Source: Sophora flavescens (taxonomy: Eukaryota > Streptophyta > Magnoliopsida > Fabales > Fabaceae). From it: a stretch of DNA of 64,000 bases. A program made the position numbers and the translations under genes. Within the stretch, counting starts at the first letter, position 1. Each line of letters starts with the position of its first letter. Below are positions 1 through 9,012 of this stretch, one piece after another. The stretch lies in assembly GCA_030762895.1 (NCBI GenBank), contig CM061066.1, positions 119,258,715-119,322,714 on the forward strand. The letters run 5' to 3'. The notes below the pieces were generated by a model, which searched no databases, had not been told where the DNA came from, and worked only from the letters and a program-made list of their open reading frames with translations.

Positions 1-6
1 TTCTTC

Positions 7-676
7 ATGGCTGACACTGCATCAGAAAGTGAATTCACTGATGCTGAGGTAATAGAATCTGATCCATCTACTCTTCAAACTGTTTTTGATGAATTGCTGC
101 ATGAATCATGCATACTATCTAAAGAGTATAAGAGTCTCAAAAGGAAGTTTATTAAACTTTCTAGAGATTATGATAAGGTCTGCACAGTAAATCAAAACCT
201 TAAGGATGAAAATGAAACATTAAAATCAAACAATGTTAGTCTGACTGACAAGATTAAGTGTAAGTCTAATATCTCTAGTGAAGTTGAACAACTTAAACAA
301 GATGTGACATACTTGACAGACTCTCTGTCAAAACTGGTTGGTAGCTCAGATAAATTAAATCTTATATTAAGATATTCTAGATCACCACATGACAAACGGC
401 ATTGGTTATGATAGAAAGAAGCAAGATGCATCTCTGAATAAACCAAAAGTTCATACACAATATAAGGCCTTTAAAGTCCGTCCACAAGACACTAAGTCAA
501 AACCAAGCCCTTCCAATACTTACCGCAAAGTATGTGGAAAAAGTGGGCATGTGTCATCTAAATGCATACATAACAAGCATGCAAAGCATTCACAACCTAT
601 GATCACTAACAAGAAATGGCCTAAGTCAATTTGGGTACCTAAAGTTAAGATAATCCCTATTATAGATCTCGCTTAA
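7..676 (+). pseudogene. gag: copia gag C-terminal part: coiled coil and second zinc knuckle
   Basis: The first 130 codons (7-411) give an acidic Ser/Glu/Asp-rich start followed by a Leu/Lys-rich coiled coil (around residues 35-115), as in the gag tail of Sireviruses. A frameshift near 395 moves the frame to 389-676, which holds a zinc-knuckle remnant at about residue 47 (KVCGKSGHVSSKC). The first cysteine of the CCHC is Arg (CGC), whereas the homologous copy at 42594-42803 keeps Cys. The gag N-terminus is outside the window. As nucleocapsid it would bind element RNA in the virus-like particle. It is broken here. Confidence 0.82.
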
Positions 677-689
677 CAACAGAAAGAAA

Positions 690-1255
690 CAAGTCCCGAT
701 TACTTGGACAAAGTGGGTGCTCACGACACATGACAGGAGAAAGGTATATGTTCCAAGACCTTAGACCCAAAGATGGTGGTCTGGGTCACCGTTGGAGGAA
801 ACCAAAAAGGAAAGATCATTGGTATAGGTAAAATTGGTAAACATCATTTTCCCTCCATTGATAATGTTCTGTTAGTAAATGGTCTTAAACACAATCTGCT
901 TAGCATTAGTCAATTATGTGATAGTGGGTTTGCTGTTTCATTTAATAAGAGTATGTGTTTTGTCAAGAAAGCTGATGGATCACTCCTATTCACTGCCCAG
1001 AGGCAAAACAATCGGTATAAGATTGACTTAGAGGATCTCTCAAATAAAAGTGTGTCATGTCTAGTGTCCATTGAGGATGAACGATGGATTTGGCACAAAA
1101 GGTTGGGTCATGCAAGTTTGAGATTAATCTCAAAACTGAAAAAGCATAACCTTGTAAAAGGACTACCAAACCTTAGTTTCAAATCTGATGCTCTATGTGA
1201 TGCATGTTAGAAGGGAAAACAAGTCAAAGGTTCATTTGAATCTAAGAATGTTGTT
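690..1255 (+). pseudogene. pol: copia protease remnant and GAG-pre-integrase domain
   Basis: Around 703-760 the aspartic-protease signature (Leu-Asp, then Ser-Gly-Cys-Ser-Arg-His-Met-Thr-Gly) is recognisable, but two extra bases next to the active-site Asp shift the frame. From 773 to 1210 an open frame of 145 codons encodes the GAG-pre-integrase and zinc-binding HHCC region, including HKRLGHAS and CDAC. It ends in TAG at 1208-1210, where relatives encode Gln, so a C-to-T change is likely. The reading then runs into the nested element at 1261. The protease would mature the polyprotein and the HHCC region would support integrase. Confidence 0.8.
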
Positions 1256-1260
1256 AGTAC
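1256..1260. repeat. Target site duplication AGTAC (left copy)
   Basis: AGTAC lies immediately left of the nested element's LTR and recurs at 6082-6086 just after its other LTR. Removing the insert and one copy rejoins the copia integrase reading frame, which fixes the insertion boundaries. Confidence 0.95.
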
Positions 1261-2246
1261 TGATCCGCTGTCGCACACGGGTCAAAAAGAACGAGTGGTT
1301 TAAAAAACTGATGTGTCGATTTCCCAACTATCATCGATTCACATAAATTCCAAGCCCTAAGCGGATTCTAATCTCTTTTCGATTGTAGCGGCAATTAAAC
1401 AAGCGCAATCGACACTACGAGATACATGTTCCTATTTCTGAATTAAGTAAATGGAATGAAGCGCTTGTGAATTAAGCAAACACGATCAACACACGCGAAT
1501 TAAGCAAACACGATCAAGGTATAGGAACATGGAATCATCGAAATAAATCAATACTTATCCTATACAACTTGAATTAAGCAGACAAGGCATACAACATAGT
1601 ATTGAAAGAGACAAGCAAATTAATCGGGAATTATGGAACCTCAAGTGTCGGCGGAAATCGACATACAGAGACTAATCCCCGGTGATTAGTTCTCCATCAA
1701 AAACATAATACAACCCTTGAAAAGTATTGAAAACAGTGAAAATTGGATGTGTTTTGCGTCTGCCCTGGTGTCTTTTATAAATCAGGATTCACGTCACGGC
1801 CGTGATTGGGCCGTGATGCTTTCTGACTTCCAGGGTCTTCTTATCATGCCCGTGATGGTCATCACGGCTGGGTCGTGATGCTTTCTGACTTCTAGGGTCT
1901 TCTTATCACGCCCGTGATGGTCATCACGGCTGGGCCGTGATGCTCTCTGATCTTCATGGGTGGCTCATCACGGTCGTGATTAGTGTCACGGCCTGGTCGT
2001 GATGGCTTCTGCTTCAAGAGTCCTTCCCTTTTTTGCTCTTCTTATTAACCTGAAAACATGAAATAGCAGTGAATGCTTTGTTTGACTCAAAATTAACTAA
2101 AATGTCCTAAACTACTCAAGAAACTCAAAATGTTGCTTGAGGACAATTAAATCCAAATTCAGGCGAAAATGAGATTAAACTCGAGTAATTAGTGCAAAAG
2201 CCATGGTCTTAGTAGTTATAAAACTAGTCGAGCCAGAGGCTTATCA
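1261..2246 (-). repeat. Left (3') LTR of nested Athila-like element
   Basis: This 986-bp LTR matches 4902-6081 almost throughout but lacks about 190 bp that follow the first 45 bp of the right copy, including a long G run. It contains a GC-rich block (about 1788-2005) of repeated ATCACGG...CCGTGAT units and ends in CTTATCA. By eye, point differences between the two LTRs are a few percent, so the insertion is not brand new. Confidence 0.93.
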
Positions 2247-2285
2247 AAATACCCCAAACTTAAACTTTGCTTGTCCCCAAGCAAA
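2247..2285 (-). other. Polypurine tract region of nested element
   Basis: On the minus strand the sequence before the 3' LTR reads GGGGACAAGC... then AGTTTGGGGTATTTTGA. This is a purine-rich primer for plus-strand synthesis directly abutting the LTR, and its form resembles Athila/Tat-type elements. Confidence 0.7.
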
Positions 2286-3585
2286 CTAAAACTCAAAAAG
2301 ACTCAAATTTGGCAAGCTTAAAGGATTCAACCAATTTCGCACAAACTTCGTGCAATTTTATCCAAACAATTTTTTTCTGCAATGTTTTTCCCCCCTTTGC
2401 AACAATGTAATCCTCACATTCATTTACTTTAAACAATTGAGAATTCCACCATTCATGCAATCAGTAGTCTGAGTTGAGGATCCGAGTTACACACAAAAGG
2501 GAGATCACCAATTTCAAACAATTGCCTTCCTCACAAGGGCATTTAATATTTCACTCATTCGCTCAATTTGTCTAGGCTATCAACTTTTCACTCAATTTCA
2601 CATTTCAAGAGCACTTCCCATGAATTTGATTTTCATCTCAAACAAAGTTCCCACGAAAACGTGCATGCAACATCAAAAGGTCTTTCAAAGGTTGTAATGG
2701 GGCCTGGATAAAGGTAGGATATTCAAAGGTACTAGGCTTAAGTCCCTAGGAACTAAGAGATCATGAGCATTTTGACACATTGAACTTCCACTCAAATTCA
2801 TTTTTCCATTTTTCTTTTTGCTTTGGGTGACTACAGCTTTTTTCTTCTAATACCCTTTTTTTGACATTTTGTTCTTTTTTTTCTTTGCCTTTGGCTCCAA
2901 CCTTAATTTTCCTTTTATCAACCCAGAATGACATATCAAACCTTGTAGCCACCCCAGACTTACTTTCTTGCAACCCTTCTCTTGCTAAGCTTCCATGCTC
3001 TCCTAATCCTAAGATCGGGTTAACATGGTTTTTCCAGATTTTTGGCTTATAACGTAGGGTCATCAAGAAACAATAGGCTTATTAGGCTCAATGTGGCTAA
3101 CTAGGGAACATGCATTAGGGATGGTTCTTTTTAGGCCAAGTAGTTATTTCAAAGAAAATTGCCTAAATCATTTGATGCAACCACATAAGCATGCAAACCA
3201 TGAAGAGATTCAAGCAAATCCGGGAAAGTGCAACTTAAAAGTGATTCACACAATTAAAAACATGTTGGAGGCTCAAATCCTCACCTGGACATTTTTCGCA
3301 AATTGTTTGACCGAGATTCAATCCCTAGTGTGTGCATCCCTTCACCCCAAACTCATCATAAATCATGCAATCATAATAGAATATCTCAAAGTTTAATTTT
3401 CAATTTTTCACATGGGGATCAATTTTCAATTTTCAAAACCTAGGGGGAAATCATCAACAGTCAACACACATCATGCAATCCATCTATGAAAAATTTGATT
3501 AGAATCCAACAAGCTCATCGACACAAGACTCAACACACATACGACACAAAGCAAGAGAAGCAAAATAATTAAAAAGATAAAGGTT
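2286..3585 (-). other. Non-coding 3' interior of nested element
   Basis: About 1.3 kb between the ORF and the polypurine tract. I see only short chance ORFs (for example a Lys-rich 101-codon frame at 2761-3066, minus) and no pol motif. It is probably the untranslated remainder after loss of pol. Confidence 0.55.
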
Positions 3586-3587
3586 TA

Positions 3588-4726
3588 GAAAAACTCATGG
3601 AGGCGCTTCCACCGGTATCCCACTGCTTGTGATACAGCGGCCAAGGAATGCGCAAATTGTAATATGATCCTCCAGGATCCCATGGCATGCAACTTAAGTA
3701 TGAAAGTGAGCGCTTGACAATTATGGTGACCTCGCCAAGTGCGGCGGATTTCTCACTCCCTCTTGGGTCAAATATGACCTCCTTGTCAACAAAGTCTTCC
3801 CAATAAAAATGGGGTTCAACCTCTTAGACTGGCCATAGTGCCTTCATAGTTAAAGACTCAAATTCCAATTTCTCAGGCAGAGGCTTGAACTCCATCGTTG
3901 GCTGCTTCACAGTGGGAGGTGGCAAACAAGTAGAGAGGATCACTGGTGCTGCCTTGGCTTCTGCACAATCTTCACTCACTGAGTCACCAAATCCATCACC
4001 TTCCAAATATGCAGAAATCTTAGCACAAACCACACAAGTATTTTTCCCATCACAATCAACACATGCATAGGAATTAATAGAATCATCTAATTCCAGAAGT
4101 TCTTCGTCATCCTCAAGCATGGTGAAGTAGATGTCCTCTTGATCCTCATCTTCTATATTTCTTGCCTGAACCGGGCCCTCAACCTCATGTGTCCCATGTT
4201 CCATATGGACGTTTTGCTCATCATTCCCTGAAAAGGATGAAATTTCAACACAAAGTTCATCAATAATAGTATTCTTGACATCATTATAAAAATTATGCTC
4301 AACAGAAATATTGTCAAGAATATCTATTTGTGAATCCGAATGCTCTTCAAGGAGATGTTGTGATTGCAGTGTAGTCAAGGTGGAGGCAATGTGACCAATT
4401 TGAGTGGCCAAATCCTGAAGACTTGCTTCTGTCCTCTGTTGGAATTCAAGAGTGTGTTCGGCCATTTGTTGCACCAATTCCTCCAGACTGGGTTGGACTG
4501 GTGTGGGGTCAGGCTGATATTGATGCTGGCTTATTGTCAATTGATGCACCAAAGAAGCCAACTCATCCAAGCTGCCATGTTCTCCACCATGTTGGCCAGA
4601 ATAGTCATTCACTCCAACCATGCCAAAACCACTACTAAACTCATAACCACCGGTAAAGTCAGGATAATATATGCATGATGGCTCATAATGAACATTAGGC
4701 ATATAATTTTGCATATAATTATCCAT
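3588..4726 (-). pseudogene. Gag-like or unknown acidic protein of nested element, one internal stop
   Basis: A 300-codon frame runs from 4726 to a stop at 3824-3826. The same frame then stays open for roughly 75 more codons to about 3590, so the original product was probably about 375 residues. Visible parts: a Tyr/Asn-rich N-terminus; a Gln/Leu coiled-coil stretch (about residues 95-140) resembling the linker of Athila-type gag; a long acidic segment; a compact CVDCDGKNTCVVC motif (CX2C-X5-CX2C, about residue 222), which could bind zinc; then a Pro-rich tail and a hydrophobic, Trp/Tyr-rich C-terminus after the stop. No protease, RT or integrase is seen. The function is not recognised. It could be a gag derivative or a captured sequence. 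Confidence 0.6.
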
Positions 4727-4878
4727 GGGAAGTATTAAGATTCACCACCACGACAATCACAATGTGCAATACCATCAATATGATATAAACATATAAGCTC
4801 AAGACACTCACAACAAAATAAATAAATAAAAAAAAAAGAAGAGTTTAATTCCTAATATGGCTAATAAAAATCAAAGAG

Positions 4879-4896
4879 TCCCCGGCAACGGCGCCA
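4879..4896 (-). other. Primer-binding site of nested element
   Basis: The minus strand reads TGGCGCCGTTGCCGGGGA five bases inside the 5' LTR. It would pair with a tRNA 3' end, which I believe is tRNA-Asp as in Athila-type elements. The orientation proves that the element runs on the minus strand. Confidence 0.85.
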
Positions 4897-4901
4897 ATTT
4901 T

Positions 4902-6081
4902 TGATCCGCTGTCGCACACGGGTCAAAAAGAACGAGTGGTTTACAAAACTGCAGTTAGGGCACGACAACTCGAGTATCGTATCTCTAGGACTCTTGGATT
5001 GTTATTAACCTAGAAATCATTTTTTTTTGGGTGGGCTGGGGGGGGGGGGGGGGGGGTTAGATTCAACGAAAGAAGAATTGATTAAGAAAATAGTGCGATT
5101 AGTGATTATCAATAAACTGAAACGATTAATTTGTTGTGTCGATTTCCCAACTATCATCGATTCACATAAATTCCAAGCCCTAAGCGGATTCTAATCTCTT
5201 TTCGATTGTAGCAGTAATTAAACAAGCGCAATCGACACTACGAGATACATGTTCCTATTTCCGAATTAAGCAAACGGAATGAAGCGCTCGTGAATTAAGC
5301 AAACACGATCAACACACGCGAATTAAGCAAACACGATCAAGGTATAGGAACATGGAATCATCGAAATAAATCAGTACTTATCCTATACAACTTGAATTAA
5401 GCAGACAAGGCATACAGCATAGTATTGAAAGAGACAAGAAAATTAATCGGGAATTATGGAACCTCAAGTGTCGGCGAAAACCGATTACAGCAGACTAATC
5501 CCTGGTGATTAGTTCTCCATCAAAAACATAATACAACCCTTGAAAAGTATTGAAAACAGTGAAAATTGGATGTGTTTTGCGTCTGCCCTGGTGTCTTTTA
5601 TAAATCAGGATTCGCGTCACGGCAATGATGCCAATCACGGCCAGGCCATGATGCTTTATGACTTCCAGGGTCTTCTTATCACGCCCGTGATGCTTTTTGA
5701 CTTCCAGGGTCTTCTTATCACGCCCGTGATGGTCATCGCGGCTGGGCCGTGATGCTCTATGATCTTCATGGGTGGCTCATCACGGTCGTGATCAGTGTCA
5801 CGGCCTGGCCGTGATCAGTGTCATTGCCTGGCCGTGATGGCTTCTGCTTCAAGAGTCCTTCCCTTTTTTGCTCTTCTTATTAACTTGAAAACATGAAATA
5901 GCAGTGAATGCTTTATTTGACTCAAAATTAACTAAAATGTCCTAAACTACTCAAGAAACTCAAAATGTTGCTCGAGGACAATTAAATCCAAATTCGGGCG
6001 AAAATGAGATTAAACTCGAGTAATTAGTGCAAAAGTCATGGTCTTACTAGTTATAAAACTAGTCGAGCCAGAGGCTTATCA
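4902..6081 (-). repeat. Right (5') LTR of nested Athila-like element
   Basis: This 1180-bp copy is fuller than the left LTR, retaining the roughly 190-bp segment missing there. It includes an uninterrupted run of 19 G at 5038-5056. The palindromic ATCACGG/CCGTGAT block recurs at about 5615-5845 with a different unit count from the left LTR. It ends at 6081 and is followed by AGTAC. Confidence 0.93.
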
Positions 6082-6086
6082 AGTAC

Positions 6087-7065
6087 CAACAGACCACTAG
6101 AATTGCTACACCTTGATCTCTTTGGTCCAACAAGGACTGCCTCTGTCAGTGGTAAGAAATATGGTCTTGTCATAGTATACGACTACACTAGATGGACATG
6201 GGTTATGTTCCTTGCTCACAAGGATGAGTCATTCAAGGTATTTTCTGTATTCTGGAAACGTGTACAGAATGAAAAAAGCATGTGTATAGCTTCAATTAGA
6301 AGTGATCATGGGGGAGAATTTGTCAATGAGCTATTCCATGAGTTTTGTGAAGAAAGTGGTATTCAACACAACTTCTCAATACCAAGAACACCATAGAAAA
6401 ATTGTGTGGTAGAGAGAAAGAACATATCTCTTCAAGAGATGGCTAGGACTATGCTCAATGACAATTCTGTCCCTAAGCATTTCTGGGCTAAAGCTGTGAA
6501 TACTATCTGCTACATTCAGAACAGAATATACATTAGACCTATTCTGAATAAGACTCCTTATGAATTGTGGAAAGGTAGAAAACCCAACATTTCATACTTT
6601 CACCCTTTCGGATGTAAATGTTATATTTTGAATACAAAAGATCAACTTGGTAAATTTGATGCTAAAGTAGATAATGGAATCCTTCTAGGATTTTCTGAAA
6701 CTTCGAAAGGCTTTAGAGTTTATAATTGTAGAACTCTAGTTGTAGAGGAATGTATTCATGTAAAATTTGATGACAAACAGCCTGATAAGAGACTATCAGA
6801 GCTAGATGAAGCTTTTGCAGATCTTGATCTAAATATCTCAGGAGAGAAACCAGAAATCAGGACTGATATCCAAGTAGACGACACTTCTCAGCAACAACCT
6901 GAAACATCTACCTTTCAACAGGACAATGCTCGTAAATCTTGGTATTTCAGAAATTACCATCATCAAGATCAAATCATTGGTGACCCCAATGACAAGCTAA
7001 GAACTAGGTCAACCTTCAGAGAACAAGGTGATTATGCTCTTGTCTCTGAATGTGAACCGAAGACA
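6087..7065 (+). pseudogene. pol: copia integrase catalytic and C-terminal region
   Basis: Continues the integrase after the nested element: the first catalytic Asp in HLDLFGP, the second in RSDHGGEF, and the Glu in VVERKN. A TAG at 6394-6396 (Gln expected) interrupts it between the second Asp and the Glu. The open frame then continues from 6406 with the C-terminal integrase region and the variable linker to RT. The integrase would insert the cDNA into host DNA. The three acidic residues survive but the chain is cut. Confidence 0.88.
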
Positions 7066-8563
7066 GTGGACGAAGGATGGATTCTTGCTATGCAAGAAGA
7101 GCTAAATCAGTTTGAGAGAAGTGAAGTCTGGACGCTTGTACCCCTGCCTGAAGACAAATCAGTGATTGGAACAAAGTGAGTCTACATAAACAAGCTTGAT
7201 GAAGATGGTAAGGTTGTGAGAAACAAGGAAAGAATTGTTGCTCAAGCTTACTCTTAAGAAGAAGGTATAGACTATACTGAAACTTTTGCACCAGTTGCTA
7301 GACTAGAAGCTATAAGAATTTTAATATCGTTTACTGCACATCATAGATTTATGCTTTTTCAAATGGATGTTAAAAGTGACTTTTTAAATGGATTTATTAA
7401 TGAAGAAGTATATGTCATGCAACCTCCTGGTTTTGAAAATACAAATCACCCTGAACATGTTTATAAGCTTAAGAAATCACTGTATGGACTTAAACAAGCT
7501 CCTAGAACTTGGTACGACAGGTTAAGTTCGTTTCTTATGGAAAATGGTTTTAACAGAGGAAAAGTAGACACAGCTCTATTTAGAAAGTCTATTAAGTCAA
7601 ATTTCATTATAGTACAGATTTATGTTGATGATATCATTTTCGGTGCTACTAATGAATCTGTGCAAGGAATTCTCTAAGTTAATGCAAAAAGAATTTGAAA
7701 TGAGCATGATGGGAGAACTCAAATTCTTCCTTGGACTTCAAGTTAAACAGTCTATGGACGAGGTGTATATCCATCAGACTAAGTATACAAAGGAACTTCT
7801 AAAGTGGTTTAAGATGGATGATTGCAAACCAATGAATACTCCTATGCATCCCACTTCAATACTGAACAAAGATGATAAAGAGAAAAAGGTAGACCAAAAG
7901 GTATATAGAGGTATGATAGGGTCTCTTTTATATCTGACTACGCCTAGACCTGATATAATGTTCAGTGTTTGCTTATGTGCTAGTTTTCAATCTGATCCTA
8001 GAGAGTCTCATCTCTTAGCAATTAAAAGAATATTTAGATATTTAAAAGGTACTACTAATCTGGATTTGTGCTTTAAGAAAAATGATGATTACAGATTAGT
8101 TGGTTTTTGTGATGCTGACTATGCTGGAGATAGAATTGAAAGAAAAATCACCAGTGGAGGATGTCACTTCATTGGAGCTAACCTAGTATCATGGTCAAGC
8201 AAAATGCAAGGTACCATTGCTCTATCAACTGCTGAAGCAGAATACATATCAGCTGCAAGCTGCTGCTCACAACTTCTATGGATCAAACATCAATTGGAGG
8301 ACTACAATGTATTTGTACGTAGTATTCCACTTATGTGTAATAATACTGCAGCAATCAATTTATCTAAGAATCTAATATTGCATTCTAGAGCTAAACATAT
8401 AGAAATCAAACATCATTTTATTAGGGATTATGTGCAAAAAGGTGTGTTTGATGTTCAATTTGTAGATACTGACCACCAATGGGCAGACATCTTCATTAAA
8501 CCTTTTGTTGAGGACAGATTTATCTTTATAAGAAAGCATTTGAATATGTTGTATGTGGATTGA
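7066..8563 (+). pseudogene. pol: copia reverse transcriptase and RNase H
   Basis: RT begins around GWILAMQEEL (7075) and runs through YVDD (about 7621-7632, catalytic pair retained) to a C-terminal RNase H with ALSTAEAEY (8221-) and RAKHIEIKHH (8389-). Breaks are TGA at 7177 (Trp expected), TAA at 7255 (Gln expected) and a 2-base loss near 7665 relative to the copies at 37250 and 40500. The last moves the frame to 7622-8563. A conserved Ala near the first RT Asp is Asp here. The domain order integrase-RT-RNase H confirms Ty1/copia. Confidence 0.92.
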
Positions 8564-9012
8564 GCTAGTATATTTATTGTTAAATTGGTCGTCCATTGCA
8601 TGTTTTCTTTGCACGTCCACTAGTCATGACGTCCAGAGCAAGTAAAATCTATGCGTTCACTACCTATGTCTTTACGCATCCACTCTTAGTCTTGTGTGGA
8701 CTCGTCTATGCACACATTTATTGCTTATATTAATTTGTTCTTAAACACATTTATATAAAACGCTTCTATTTCCTTGCTGAGTCAGCTATTCTCATCAATC
8801 CCATTAAGACCTTTTTATGGTCCCAAGTTACCAATGCCGTTTATCATTACGACATGTCGTATCAAAAGTTTTTTTTAAACCGTTTGATATTCAAGATTCA
8901 TTTAAAAGAAATATTTTCCCTCTGAGAAAGACTTTACGCTTTCATAATCTCTCGAGCTATCTCTCTTTACCTCTCTCTGCTCTCCAAACCCTAAGCTCGT
9001 TGATCATCTACA
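8564..9012 (+). other. Spacer between pol and env-like gene
   Basis: No coding potential. It contains repeated GCACGTCC/GACGTCC-type words (8600-8720) resembling those in the LTR, and a pyrimidine-rich tract (8930-9000) just before the next ATG. This could be a subgenomic promoter or splice-acceptor region, which is an inference. Confidence 0.5.

Larger units (their letters stand above)
1261..6081 (-). mobile_element. Non-autonomous Athila/Tat-like Ty3/gypsy LTR element nested in copia integrase
   Basis: Complete LTR element in minus orientation: LTRs at 1261-2246 and 4902-6081, both TG...CA on the plus strand, and a 5-bp TSD AGTAC. On the minus strand a primer-binding site complementary to a tRNA 3' end (4879-4896) follows the 5' LTR (right), and a purine-rich tract precedes the 3' LTR (left). 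The 2.65-kb interior holds one protein-coding region of 300 or more codons, with no recognisable RT, integrase or RNase H. It must therefore be mobilised by an autonomous relative. It is younger than the copia element it interrupts. Confidence 0.92.

Noticed and set aside
2761..3066. 101-codon minus ORF (Lys-rich) and overlapping plus ORF
   Set aside because: Low-complexity composition in the non-coding interior of a non-autonomous element, with no motif and no homologous block elsewhere in the window.
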